Shown: positions 1 through 10,765, counted from the first letter of the stretch. The stretch: 20,893 bases of DNA from Gnetum montanum (GCA_015680685.1 MNCI01036463.1:1401120-1422012); one strand, 5' to 3'. The notes: a model not told the origin generated them from the letters alone. Program-made: numbers and translations.

Positions 1-1181
1 AGGACATTAGGCTATTATGAAGGAGTTCTAGGGTAATTTCATTAATTCAAAAGGCACAAGGAATGATGATGGTGTGGATTTTATCAATAAAACCTTGGGT
101 GGTAAGAAAAAGGATATGTGATGGTACATAGGAATGTTATTATTCAGAGGGATAGTAGTAGGGAAAGAAAATTGTTAAAATTATACTGAGGGTAAGAAGT
201 GGTGTGTGTGAGCTATGTCATAAGTGAAGATTACAAAAGATTAAGCTTGCACAAGTATCTGACATTAGTGTGTAATTTCTTGTAAACTATTTGTTAATTG
301 AAATACGATGCCTAATAGCTAATATCATTGGATATTAACTCAGCAAATTTATGATAAGGTCATCTTAATGTTGAAGACGGTAAATTTCCTAAGATGAACC
401 ATATAAAATTCTGATTATGTTAGAAAAAATATCGTTTCGTATTTCTAATACGTTTTAGTTTCAAAGTTGTTTCCTCTAAATCTGGACACCATGTAAACGA
501 TTAAATTTAAATGAGAACCATAAGCAATATTATGACATTTAAATTAGTCTTAACAATCTACCAACAAAATTTTTCATGCGGGCTAGGATTTTTAGTTTGA
601 AGTTAGTGTTAAGCATTAAAGACAATTCCACAAAACCTTCAGAAGAGGTGGTTTAAATATGAACAGGATCCGATGAAGGATACTCTTACCAACTTGAGTA
701 GGCATAATCCTTCTTCACTAGTTTAATGCATAGGTAGAAACATGTGTGCAAGAAGTAGAATTAAGGTTTAGTAAAATGATCCACATTATCCATTAAGTTT
801 ACTTTGCTTTATCTATAATAGCATCATAATAATTTGCATGGTTAGAAAACACATAGGATTTCTTTTTTAATTTTCATGTTATTAAGACTTATTGATCATG
901 GCCTTGTGCCTAACATGGGCAAGTTAACATGAACACTTTGCAGGTAGCATTGCCATTCATTCGGGAAAGTTAGTGCTGGGTCAAGGTTTATCAACAAGGT
1001 TAAGCATACGATGTTGGGAGGAGGTATGCAGCCTTCTTTAAATCCAATTAATATAAAGACTATTCAAAACCTCCAACCGAGTTAGCTTAGAAAACAAATA
1101 CCATGTCCATAACCTTCTTCTATCATTATTACTAGTATTATTATTATCATTACTCCTTATTCGTATCCTCACTGCTATTAA
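1..1181. other. Left flank without recognisable gene
   Basis: This is AT-rich DNA with stops in all frames and no protein domain I recognise. It lies downstream of the NLR relic, which is read on the minus strand. Around 1125-1150 there is a short run of ATT-type trinucleotides, a decayed microsatellite. Positions 835-935 resemble, in inverted orientation, a segment of the right flank (see the repeat entry). The NLR leucine-rich repeats do not continue into this stretch, so the gene is truncated at its 3' end or its end has decayed beyond recognition. Confidence 0.5.
835..935 (+). repeat. Left copy of an inverted dispersed segment
   Basis: About 100 bp here match the reverse complement of about 19829-19926 at roughly 80% by eye. 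Shared runs include ATTAAGACTTATTG and ATGGCCTTGTGCCTA. The two copies flank the NLR pieces in opposite orientation. They may be two copies of a dispersed repeat or a remnant of one terminal-inverted-repeat element; I cannot tell which. Confidence 0.55.
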
Positions 1182-1991
1182 TCATTTTAAGTATCTTGGT
1201 ATTTTATCTATTTTTGTCCACCATGTGATCTTAGCCTCAAAGAGTGCAAGTTGTTCTAGGTCTTCAATCCATTTGGGCACATCATCATGAATTCTGGTGT
1301 AGAGATATTCCAAAAACTTCAGATTTCTAAAGCACTTTTGAAATCTCTTAATTGGAGAGTCCCTAATATCTAAATAGCTGAGAAGCATGAAGTTGCCTAT
1401 GCATTTTGGTAAACCTGCAATATGAGTGCCCCTAAAATTAAGTGTCCTTGGAGCAACTGCAGGGGCTAGGCTTTTTGATGGAATTTTTGAAAGTTTCTCA
1501 TTGTCATCCAACCACAATAGATGGAGCAAATGAGGAAAAGCCACATTGTTAGAAATGCAACTAATTCCTGCTTTGGCCAAGCTAATTCTTGATATGCCTT
1601 CTTTCTTGACGAGAGATCTTGATATAGCACATCCTTTATATAATGTGAAATTTCATGTATCCCTCCATACTCCTTGCATAAGCTCACCGCCAATTCATGC
1701 ACTAGATCATGAATAGTTATTTCAATTTTTGGAATGACTGAAAACAAAGAAACTACATCTATTTTCTTCTTCTCAAGCAAGCATCTATTGCATAAGTTCT
1801 TGAGCATTAGAATTCTTTCTTCATGACTTTTAACGTGACCTCCAGCCAACCACATACCTATTAGACTTTTTGCATCTATCTTCTTGTCTTCTGCAGATAG
1901 TCCTAGTACAACAAAACAAGTTTTTACCCTATAATCTAAATCATTGAAATTGAGCATTAGTGTTGTGAAATGGAAGAAGAAAATGATAAAA
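1182..1991 (-). pseudogene. CNL-type NB-ARC-LRR resistance gene relic, C-terminal part
   Basis: Read on the minus strand from about 1991 down to the stop at 1182, this encodes the late NB-ARC domain and the first LRRs of a plant NLR immune receptor. The early part (1466-1957) has the RNBS-D-type stretch with DYRVKTCFVVLGL, then EDKKI and the 'LIGMWLAGG' signature. An MHD-like motif follows as IHDL (about 1706-1714, IHD in place of MHD). A frameshift at about 1595-1612 moves the reading into the frame at 1182-1580, which holds leucine-rich repeat-like text (LPKCIGNF, LSYLDIRDSPIKRF, KFLEYLYTRIHDDVPKWIEDL). Known NLRs act in the cytoplasm as nucleotide-dependent sensors of pathogen effectors. 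No P-loop is present here; the preceding GLPL motif is found 17.7 kb away at 19700-19784, beyond the copia insertion. The frameshift, missing N-terminus and short LRR make this a pseudogene. Confidence 0.85.
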
Positions 1992-1996
1992 GGTAC
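1992..1996. repeat. Target-site duplication of copia element, left copy
   Basis: GGTAC lies directly before the copia 3' LTR. It pairs with AGTAC at 19700-19704 directly after the far end of the other LTR (4 of 5 bases match). Five-base duplications are usual for LTR-retrotransposon integration. Confidence 0.75.
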
Positions 1997-2422
1997 TATT
2001 ATTCCTAGTCCCTTGCACCAATATAATATTAAATTAGAAAAAAACTGTAGAAATTAAAAAGACATTGAGTTACCCTGAGGAAAACCTTCATGGTAAAAAA
2101 CCCCAACAAAAAATTGGTCTTGGACCATTAGCAGCAGCATAGCTTTAGAGGATTGAAGCTCAAGGTGAACTTACAAATGAGGGAAGATGACTCTCAAGAT
2201 TATGCTTAAAAAAATGCAGTACTTTGGATGCTCCCTTTGAGCTTCTTATATATTGTCGTAGATTACAAAAATAGACCCAAAATAAAAACTGGGATAATGA
2301 AGTTTATTTTGGTGGGGATAGGTACAAGAACAAATATAACATAGACACAAATAAAAATATAACAAGGCAAGATAGAAATATCCAGAGAAAATAAAGGTAT
2401 ATTTTCCTTCATCCACTTTACA
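1997..2422 (-). repeat. Copia 3' LTR (intact, 426 bp)
   Basis: It aligns along its length with 5893-6220 joined to 19602-19699. Its right end on the plus strand is ...TTTACA, preceding the polypurine tract. Its left end should be TG but reads TA (1997-1998), while the other LTR keeps TG at 5893. On the minus strand a TATA-like element AATATATAA occurs at 2246-2254, conserved in the other LTR at 6144-6152, which suits the U3 promoter of an LTR. Confidence 0.9.
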
Positions 2423-2436
2423 ATTCTCCCTCTTGA
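2423..2436 (-). promoter_or_regulatory. Copia polypurine tract
   Basis: On the minus strand the sequence AAGAGGGAGAAT lies immediately upstream of the 3' LTR start (TGTAAAGTGG). This is the expected position and composition for the plus-strand DNA synthesis primer. Confidence 0.75.
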
Positions 2437-2495
2437 AGTAAAGCTACTTTAAAGAATAGTCCAAATCATATTTAGGAAATTAGATTAGAAGAAGA

Positions 2496-3400
2496 TCAAA
2501 CGTTGATTAGCACCAGAGAAAGTTCAAAAGTTGACTTGGTGAGTACATCTGCAAAATTTTCTCTAGTAGATATTTCATTTAGAATAATCANTAAAAGTTG
2601 AATACCAATTTCATAGGGTGTAGTCACAGGCTTGCAATCATGCATATTAAATCTTTTAAAAATATTTGCAACAAACGCAGACTGTCCAAGCCAAAGCCTT
2701 TTATTAGCCTTGTCTCTTTTAATTTCCATGCCTAAAATTTTTGTGTAGCACCAAGATCCTTCATCTAAAATTAAAATGACAGATGAAGTTTTAACTCTTG
2801 AATATCATGTATGTTATTACCTATTATTAACATGTCATTGACATATATTAGCAAGATAACATATTTTTCACTTGTATTTTTAACATACATATAGGAGTCA
2901 TCTACACTTCTAGTGAAGCCAATATTTATCATGTGATCATTAAACTTTTTATTTCACATCCTTGGTGCTTTTTTGAGCCCATATAGTGATTTTAATGATC
3001 AACACAACATATGCTCTTTTCCTTTAATTTCATATCCTTCAAGTTGAAGCATATATATTTCTTCCTCAAGATCACCATTGAGGAATGCTGTTTTCACATC
3101 CATTTGTTCAAGTTCAAGATCATAAATAGTTGTGATAGCCAAAAATGATCTTATGGGTATTAATTGTACTACTGAAGAGACGATTTTATCATAATCAATC
3201 CCCTTTCTCTAAGAAAATCCTTTAGCTACAAGTTGTGTTTTGTATTGATTCCCATATTTTATTTTGGACATCCATTTATTTCCAATGGGTTTTCTCTTTG
3301 ATGGAAGCTCAATTAATTTCTAAGTTTTATTTTTGTGAATTGAGGACATTTTAGCATGCATTACCTATTTCCACTTTGAATTTTTCCTAGAAAAATAAGC
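2496..3400 (-). pseudogene. Copia reverse transcriptase with truncated RNase H
   Basis: The minus strand reads, across several frames, the copia reverse transcriptase that would copy element RNA into DNA in virus-like particles. Recognisable blocks in order are the conserved MDVKTAFLNGDLEEEIY region (about 3052-3108) with its catalytic Asp, SLYGLKKAPR, the active-site box at 2834-2845, and the MEIKRDKANKRLWL to CKPVTTPYE stretch (about 2620-2729) that normally precedes RNase H. The active-site box reads YVND in place of YVDD, so a catalytic Asp is lost by one G-to-A change. After CKPVTTPYEIG the text jumps at about 2591 (an N) to STRENFADVLTK, the extreme end of RNase H, so roughly 100 or more residues are absent. 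Stops and frameshifts confirm it is dead. Confidence 0.88.
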
Positions 3401-3693
3401 CTCATCATATGTTAATGGCTCATTATTTTTAGTAAATAGGACATATTCTTCTAAATGTGAAGGTAATTATCGTATGCATGTTTAACATCTTAAATGATCC
3501 TATTCACTTAAACTATATTCTTCCTCTTCATGTGGTGTATCTTGATCTACCATGTTGTCACCATCCTATTTGCTAGGGGCAATATTCCCAGCTGAGGGAG
3601 GATGACCCTTAAAAATTTCATTCTTAATTTCAATAAGCACATACATAAGAGTTACATCATTTGAAAAATTTTTAGTATTTGAATATTTCTCCT

Positions 3694-4640
3694 TCATAGA
3701 TCCACATTTTTCTCTAAAGATGACAACTCAATTATAAATAAGCCTTTTAGTTTGTGGGTTATATAACTTATAAGCTTTATAAACCTTTTAGTTTGTGGGT
3801 TATACAACTTATAAGCTTTGACACCATATCCATAGCCAAGGAAAATACATTTAACAGACTTAGAGTCTAATTTGAATCTATCAAATTTTGAAACATGTAC
3901 ACAAGCTCTATAACCAAAAATATTCAAATCATTTAAATTAATGAACTTACCACTCCAAACTTCATTTGGAATTTTTTCATTAAGAGCTGATGAAGAAGAT
4001 TTATTGATAAGATAACATGCAGTCATTACTACTTCACCCTAGAAATTCTTGTCATGATTAGATTCACTAAGCATACATCTCACACGTTTCATCAATGTTT
4101 GATTGACAGGCTTTACTACTCCATTTTGTTTAGGAGTCCTTGAAATAGTATTTTGCCTTTGAATGCATTATTCTTTACAAAAAATATTAAATTCCTTTGA
4201 GCAAAACTCACCACCATTGTCAGTTCTTAGAAATTTGATTTTATTTCCTAAATAATTCCTAATAAGACCTTGGAATTCTATTAATTTTGCAAATACTTCA
4301 AACTTATGCTTTAATAAATAGATCCATCTCTTTCTAGAATAATCATCAATAAAAGAAACATAGTACATAGCACCTCCAAAAGAACTTGTTTAATATTTTT
4401 AATTAGTTCACATACATATCTATGTATGAGTTCTAATATCTAAAGAGATTTATCATTACTTCTTTGAAAAATGTGATGCCTCTATTTACCATGTAGAAAA
4501 TGATGATAGAAATCCAAGGAACCTTTTGAAAGTTTAAATTTACCTTTCTTGTAAAGTTCCTTAAGTCATTTTTTACCAAGATGTTTGATTCTTTTATGCC
4601 ACAAATCAAAACTTGAATTTAAATTAATAATTGCAAATGA
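3694..4640 (-). pseudogene. Copia integrase core, broken
   Basis: The minus strand carries the rve-type integrase of a copia element. SFIDDYSRKRWIYLLKHK is at about 4310-4356 (IDD at 4342-4350) and RTDNGGEFCSKEF at about 4185-4227 (Asp at 4219-4221). These hold the first two acidic residues of the DDE triad. The region of the third residue (about 4027-4167) is broken by stops, with only traces such as LVNLIMT. Downstream, 3694-4026 holds the post-core segment MTACYLINKSSSSALNEK...EVWSGK and IFGYRACVHV, ending near a 41-bp tandem duplication that shifts the frame. Upstream, the GAG-pre-integrase segment (about 4390-4640, with WHKRIKHLG) is also interrupted. Confidence 0.88.
3743..3824. repeat. 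41-bp tandem duplication in integrase region
   Basis: CCTTTTAGTTTGTGGGTTAT starts at 3743 and again at 3784, and both copies run on through AACTTATAAGCTTT. The unit is 41 bp, not a multiple of three, so it shifts the copia reading frame. The copies differ at only a few positions, suggesting it arose after the element inserted. Confidence 0.85.
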
Positions 4641-4649
4641 ACTTAGTTT

Positions 4650-5299
4650 CTACTTTAATGTCTTAACTTCTAATTTATACAACTTGCATGTTTTAATTCT
4701 AGAAGCCAAAAGAGATGAACCATGTAGTATTAAACATTTCCCACCTCCAAAGATAATAGTTAGTCCTGCATCATCCATTTCACTTATAGACAAAAGATTT
4801 TTAGTAACTATTGGAACATGACGTACATTAGGAATCGATTTAACTACTTCATTTTTAAATTGAATCTTTTCCTTTTCATAACCTATAACTTTGCATAAAC
4901 CACAATTACCCAATCTTACCATTATGAGATTAGATTATGTATATTCACTGAACCAATAACATGTGGAGTGTAGTCATGAGATGCACCTGAGTCCACATAC
5001 CATGAATACATATCAGCATTATGAGAAGATGAGACAACATACAAATATCCCTCTCGAGCAAAAGGGGCTTGATCACCTTTTAATATAGTACTCTCTTTGC
5101 CCTTTTTAGGAGGGGCTTTACAATCTTTCTCTACATGAATAAATTTAACACAATTCAAACATTTAGGTAGCCTCTTTACAAATTCGTGAGGCTTATTCCT
5201 AAATTGAGTCCTCTTAAAAAACTTTGGATTTACATCATTTTTCATAAATAATAAATCATTTTGAGGAGTAGGAGTTTTCCTTCTTCCTTCCTTATACAA
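4650..5299 (-). pseudogene. Copia CCHC knuckle, protease and pre-integrase linker
   Basis: Read on the minus strand, a nucleocapsid zinc knuckle CLNCVKFIHVEKDC (5120-5161) keeps the CX2CX4HX4C spacing, though the usual glycines are replaced. The aspartic protease follows with YVDSGASHDYTP; its DSG triplet is at 4985-4993. This enzyme cleaves the Gag-Pol polyprotein. The next block (4650-4922, MVRLGNCGL, NVRHVPIVTKNLLSISEMD, FGGGKCLILHGSSLLA) is the stretch that links protease to the pre-integrase domain in plant copia elements. The two blocks lie in different frames, so a frameshift separates them near 4922. Confidence 0.9.
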
Positions 5300-5302
5300 T
5301 AA

Positions 5303-5828
5303 TTAACCAATGATATTATAAAAAATAAAACTGGTAGATGTATTACTTATAACCATCACAAATGTCTCCCATGAATCTGGAAGTGTGTTGAGAAGTGCGA
5401 TGCATTGATCTTTCTCATCCATTTTCATCCCCATAGATTGCAACTGATGGACTAGTGTATTAAATATATTTAGGTGTTTTGTAATGGTAGTACCTTCAAC
5501 CATTTTACAATCATAAAATCATTTCTTCAACAACTTATTTGTTAGGAATTTTTTTATACAAAATTTGCAATTTACCCTATAAATATTTAGCAGAAGAAAT
5601 AATGAAAACATTAAGCAATACTAAATTTGAAAGACATAAATGAATAGTTCTTATCACCTTTAGGTTAAACTTTTTCCACTCTTTATTAAATATTTTATTA
5701 GGCTTTACTTTTGAAATTGCACTGGGCTAGTCATTTTTAAGGAGGAGGGCCTCCATCTTGATCTTCCATAATTCATAGTTGGACCTATTGAACTTTTTAA
5801 TTTCAATTTTGGATAGATAGTTGGTCAT
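5303..5828 (-). pseudogene. Copia gag (UBN2/gag-polypeptide type), broken
   Basis: A likely start is ATG at 5826-5828 on the minus strand, giving MTNYLSKIEIKKFNRSNYELWK, the usual N-terminal opening of plant copia Gag (KFxGxNYxxWK). Further on, LKGKLQILYKKIPNK and then the 5303-5503 block with LVHQLQSMGMKMDEKDQCIALL and LPDSWETFV correspond to the UBN2-type capsid region. Gag forms the virus-like particle. In-frame stops (for example after LLLKND and in the 5500-5560 interval) and frame changes show it is inactive. The start is about 45 bp from the PBS. Confidence 0.88.
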
Positions 5829-5870
5829 GATTTTTCCTTGCAATTACTTGACCAAATAATAGTGGTGTGT

Positions 5871-5890
5871 GGAACCTAACTTCGATACCA
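5871..5890 (-). other. Copia primer-binding site (initiator-Met type)
   Basis: Two bases inside the LTR, the minus strand reads TGGTATCGAAGTTAGGTTCC. This resembles the TGGTATCAGAGCC-type site complementary to the 3' end of plant initiator-methionine tRNA, with a few substitutions. It fixes the element orientation as minus and identifies 5893 onward as the 5' LTR. Confidence 0.85.
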
Positions 5891-5892
5891 AT

Positions 5893-6220
5893 TGTTATTC
5901 CCAATCACTTGCACCAATATAATATTAAATTTATAAGAAACTATAGAAATTAAAAAGACATAGAGTTACCCTTAGGAAAACCTTCAAGGTGAAAAAACGC
6001 AGCAAAAAATCAATTCTTGGACCATTAGCAATAACATAACTTCAAAGGATTGAAGCTCAAGGAGAATTGACAAAGGAGGGGAGATGACTTTCAAGCTTAT
6101 GCTTCAAAAGAGTGTAGTACTTTGGATGCTCCCTTTGAGTTCCTTATATATTGTCATGGATTAAAAAAATAAATCCAAAATTAAAAAGGGGATAAGGTAG
6201 TTTAGTTTGGTGGGGATAGG
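5893..6220 (-). repeat. Copia 5' LTR, proximal 328 bp
   Basis: It starts TGTTATTCCC and matches 1997-2320 of the 3' LTR at roughly 85% by eye. The match stops at 6220, where the gypsy LTR begins with TGATGAGC. It resumes at 19602. The TATA-like AATATATAA (minus) is at 6144-6152. Confidence 0.9.
6216..6220. repeat. Target-site duplication of gypsy element, left copy
   Basis: ATAGG, part of the copia LTR, pairs with ATAGA at 19597-19601 directly after the other gypsy LTR (4 of 5 bases). Confidence 0.8.
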
Positions 6221-7106
6221 TGATGAGCAGTGAGGTACCCCTACATCCAACCATATGAATCACAAAGTGTTCACATGCGATCTAGTTAAATTTTGTGGAC
6301 TTGATCATTTCTGGTGCACTAGTCCTTTTAGAAGTGAATCTAGTTCTAAGCTCAATTATTGTCTTCCCAATTACACTTGTGACATTCGTTGGTATGGTTA
6401 AGTGTAACTAAGGCATTTTATTTAATCATTTTTTGTTTAATAGTTTGGTGCTCCAAATGTGGATAACAGGAATTTAATTGACTATTCTAAGTTAACTAAT
6501 TAACTAGCATTTAATAATCCTAACATAAGCATCCAATCCCACTTTTTGTACATGTCCTAAACCCACGTATACACTGTTCAGTGACCAAGTGCTACACTAC
6601 TGGGTATACTAAGCAATAATGCTGTTGGGATTACCAAGTGAACACATGTTACGCTCGAAGTGGTTCTACTTATGTGTTTAATATATCTAGCTTAATGGCT
6701 TCATTAACGTAATAATTGGAAAAAATTTAATAAATAATTAAAAACATTAAATGCATAAATGAAATAGCTAATCTATCCAAAGTGCTGCAAGGTTTATTAG
6801 AAAGTTCATCTTTATTGCCGCACACATTGTCATGCTCAGGTATAACAATGCTCGAATAAATATCTGTACACTTAATGACTTCTGCTATAGGCACTCAAGG
6901 AAAAAATTCTAACATTCAAATGGAAAAATTACAAAAGCTTCATCTCAACTACAATCTCTAATTGCCATAAATGTAGCTGCAAGTGCATATTTATAGTCAA
7001 GAACCAACATTACATCAATGGGGCCTCATCAATGCATGGTAAGATGTGTCGACTAGGCCTTTTTAACGAGGCCTCATCGACATAGCCAGGTAAACACAAC
7101 TTGTGA
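6221..7106 (-). repeat. Gypsy 3' LTR (about 886 bp)
   Basis: It aligns with 18662-19596 at roughly 80-85% by eye, from TGATGAGCAGTGAGGTACCC to ACAACTTGTGA. The inner terminus has decayed from the expected CA. A TATA box (TATAAATA on the minus strand, 6988-6995) is shared with the other LTR. This copy has single versions of two short segments that are tandemly duplicated in the partner, which explains most of the 49-bp length difference. Confidence 0.92.
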
Positions 7107-7353
7107 TAGCCCCATGAATAAATGAAAACTCATCCTCAACTTCTTTTACAAAATTGGAAAGGTATGAAATAATTGACTAACTTATATTCAAACAAAACAA
7201 ATTGACTGACTTGACAAAAAATGGAGTGCCCAGGTGTATGGATTAACACATTACAAAAAATGAAGGTGTTCAGGACACAAAATTGTACACAATGAATTAA
7301 CTCTTCAAAACTAGATAGCATGTTCCTTGATGGTGTGAAGATTATGGAGAAGA
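7107..7353. other. Non-coding stretch between extra frame and 3' LTR
   Basis: About 250 bp. On the minus strand ATGGGGCTA precedes the LTR and may be the remains of a polypurine tract, but it is short and weak. I see no gene here; a minus-strand reading at 7136-7321 shows no domain. Confidence 0.45.
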
Positions 7354-10087
7354 TTAGATGGTCCCAGGTAGTGATGGTTCTTGAGGCTTCAAGGGACCCT
7401 CACCGGCTTCACGCATGGGCAAAGGTTGAGGTTGCTGCAGTTATCCTACTACTACTGCAACTTTAGGTGGGAGGCAAAAAGTATCTAGTAGTATTTTCAT
7501 TTTCTCCTCCTTACTCCTAGGATCATGCACTGTCCATGTAGCTTCCCCAATGTGGGTTGGAATAGACACATCCTAAGGACATAGGATTGCTAGAAATAAC
7601 TCCTTTGTGTTGACAAACCAAGCAGTGAACTATTTACATTTAATGTTGAACACCTTGACTATGTCTTTCAGCTTTTGGTAGTCATTCATTCATCTAGCTA
7701 GGTTCTCAGCGATTGATCATTGGGCTCTAAATTGTGCTTTGTGAACTTTGAGTTCAGCATTCATAGTCTCAAGCTTTTGCTTGGCATCCTTATGGTGCTT
7801 AAACTCAGCCACGTATAACAGATATGAGCTAGCCACTTGCTATTATAATTCTAACCATGGTCATTTGGTAGTCAGCATTGCCAAGTTTACATATCAAAGA
7901 TTGGCCAACTCCATATCCTTTGTCATTTTTTCAATTTGCAACTCTTTCAAGTGGATCTCCACTTAGTTGCAGGCATCAATCCCATCAATGATGGGTTACT
8001 ACATTTCTCTTCCTTCTTGGAGTCATTATAGGGCTTCATTCATCTTTACCTTTGCCATCTGGATGTGTTTCTCATTAATTTCCTTTTGCAAGCCAACTTG
8101 GTGCCTGTAGTGATTCTTCATTTTCTCAAATTTGAGGATCTCATTCTTCCAAGTGGCAATTTCAATGGTAGATTTTTGGAGCAAGGAAAATAATTTTTCC
8201 ATTGATAGATTTTGGTTCTCTATTTCCAATCTCCTTAGTTTAGTGTTCAACCTAGCAAGCTACTCTTGCTGTTGATGAAGAAATTCTTGCATATGGTCCT
8301 TTTATGCATCAACACTTCATAGGTGATAATTTAGTGCAGTCAAGGACTCATTCTCCTGATGCATTTGATTCAAGTCCTTCCAAATTGAATACATTTTGGC
8401 TTTAGCTATGGACTATTTGAAGATGGACATAATTACCTCATCCTTAACCTTCTAGAATCATTCTTGAAGTTGTTTGAAAGCATTGTCTCTTGTTACTACT
8501 GGACTGAGGATCACAAGATCTACAAGTTGGGCATGAAGTTTAGCAACCTCCATGACGTTGATTTTGTTCTTGAGCCATTTCTAATTGACCCTCCAAAATA
8601 ATGCATCTAAACCTTGCATTTAGCAGCTCCAATTGGGTTGCAATGATGTTCTTTAGAAGATCAATGATGTTTGGAGTTAGTTGCCCAGTTCCCACTAATC
8701 GTTCTAGCAATTTTTAATGCCAGGCTACATCTAACGTTTCAATGATCATGCCTATGGACATTTCCACATTTTGAAGTGTAGATACGTTTGGTAAAAATAC
8801 CATAGGTGCATTCAATGCTTCAACTACATGGTCAACCACCACTTTAGCCACTATTTCTTACCCTTGGTGCTGCATCACCAAGATAGTTGCTGCTTCACCT
8901 TCCTCCAATTGCACCAAGAAAGTGGCAGCATTTCCAAAGATTTCTAGAAATATATGGTATGTTGATAGTGACACTATCACCTATCAAGGATTGGGATTCT
9001 ACCTTGTAGGTAGCTACATTTATTGGATAGAAAAGATTGAACCAGCCCTCTCCATCAAGCTAACTGTTTGAGCCACGTCATTAAGGTGACTCATCACTAG
9101 TCGATACATAGATTGATTTGTCCAACTCATTCCTACTCATTTCTCTTGTTTACTCAAGAGCTATTCTTGGATTTTGCGTAGGTGTTCAATGACTGCGCAT
9201 GCCTCCAATGTTGCTTCTTGAGTGGGTGGTGGTGGTGGGTGCTCCTCTTCTTAGGTTGTTGCTGGCATTTTGTCTTTCATGATCTTTGACCATGAGGCCA
9301 AAGGAGCATGCCTAAGGGTATCATTGGAATAGCAAACAATGCCTTCCCTTTTGTAAAGTTTCCTAATGAGGCACAAAAGGGGTAGGGTCTTCCTTCCATA
9401 TTCATTTTCTTTGAAGTGCTTCTCAATATCTAAGTAAATCAGCTATGGAAGATTGATGGGAAATTTTCCACTTCGAGCGATGCATGCTAAGGCAAAGAAG
9501 GTAGCTACCTTGCTTGGACTCACCATTGAATTGAGGTGATAGGCCATAATCTTGAAGTAAATTCACTTTGCCAATGTGAGTGCACCATACTCCTTACGGT
9601 CAACCTCGTAGGATTGCTGGGTCCACTTCCTCTTAGCCTTAGGATAACCTTTTGTGGATATTTCTATTGGCTATGTTTTGGTATTAGGTAACCCAAGTGC
9701 CTATGTAATAGCTTATACTGAGTAGAAAACTTGAATGTCCTTGATTTTGATAATAGACCCCGACCTTTAGTTACTCTAGAAGAGATATGTCTCTCCCATG
9801 TACCATTCCCCACTAGACATGATGACTGGCCACATGGGAGAGGCTTGCAATTGTGTCTTGACATCCTTTGGAGATTTCTCCAAAAATGTTCCAGAGTTGA
9901 TTTCTTGAAGAGAAAATTGTTGAATTTCTTTGGACCTGATGATATTAAGGTAGGCTTGAGTCAAGGTAACCTCAAGCCTTGGCATGGGTCCAAGTACTTC
10001 TCCTCTTTTGGATTGTTCTATCAGCACTTCTTCTTCTAAAATCTGTTGGATAGATTCCACCTTGGGCTCCTCACAAAGAGGTCCCAT
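7354..10087 (-). pseudogene. Extra gypsy frame downstream of pol, coiled-coil protein of unknown function
   Basis: A broken reading frame of roughly 900 codons lies between pol and the 3' LTR, read on the minus strand. It may begin at MGPLCEEPKVESIQQ (10087), with possible coding text further upstream (KQKFPQEAEPLKPHEKRPRA, about 10130-10200). A globular part follows (about 9330-9660; KRKWTQQSYEVDRKEYGALT, ATFFALACIARSGKFPINLP, LIRKLYKREGIVCYSND), which vaguely recalls the plant 'putative transposon protein' regions found in other elements. Next is a proline run (EEEHPPPPPTQEATLEA, about 9200-9250). A charged helical, heptad-like stretch rich in Leu, Lys and Glu occupies 8026-8250. The C-terminus (KMKILLDTFCLPPKV, LPMREAGEGPLKPQEPSLPG) ends at a stop at 7354. 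Its position is that of env-like or accessory frames in large gypsy elements. I see no membrane segment, so I do not call it envelope. Function unknown. Confidence 0.65.
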
Positions 10088-10705
10088 TGCATGGGTTGTG
10101 TTTAGTAATTCTTGGCCTTGTTCTTATTAGCCGCTTCTAGCTCTAGGCCTTTTCTCATGTGGTTTCAAGGGTTCTGCTTCTTGTGGGAATTTTTGTTTTG
10201 GTGCTGTCTGTACTCACAATGAGACCATGGATTAACAATCATTGTGTAACCATAGAACAATTTGGATACCTTATCTTTTAAAGATTGTTACACTTTACAC
10301 TTTGGCTAAGTTGTGATTATGCTTGCTTGAATTAATCTAATTATCATTTATTTATGTATTATCATTAATAAATCATCTCAAAGGATGTTGGAAGGGCTAA
10401 TTGTTGAAAAAGTTGATGATTATATGTTATTAAGGTTATTAACCCTTTGGGGGAGTTAGAAAAATTTCCAAAAAATTTCATTGATTTTTCATCAAAAACC
10501 TTAAGGTTTGTGGCCCCCAAAATTAAGATCTTACCTCTAGTAAGTGGAGGATAAAAAAATGAAGTGATTTGGACAAACTGTTGGGAAGTTATGAGCTTTG
10601 GAAGGTTTTGGGATTTGAAAAATTACAAGAACTTGTCATGTGTTATGAGGCAAATTTCAAAAATTCCTAAGTGCTAAGTGGTATATATAGTGTGTATGCA
10701 CTACG

Positions 10706-10765
10706 TTGACAAAGCTTCGTCGATGTAGTTATTGAGCACTATTGACTTTTGTTGACTTTGGTCAA
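10706..10765. promoter_or_regulatory. Cluster of W-box-like TTGAC motifs
   Basis: TTGAC occurs at 10706-10710, 10742-10746 and 10752-10756, with the reverse form GTCAA at 10761-10765. The last pair forms the inverted arrangement TTGACTTTGGTCAA. W-boxes are the core sites of plant WRKY factors, which act in stress and defence. The motif is short and could occur by chance, so a regulatory role is only a possibility. Confidence 0.3.

Noticed and set aside
9731-10039. Plus-strand open reading of about 100 codons
   Set aside because: It overlaps the minus-strand reading at 9776-10087, which belongs to the extra gypsy frame and is supported by its context.
7354-10087. Extra gypsy frame as a retroviral-type envelope gene
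   Set aside because: The position fits, but I found no signal peptide, transmembrane segment or envelope motif, only a soluble-looking coiled-coil protein.
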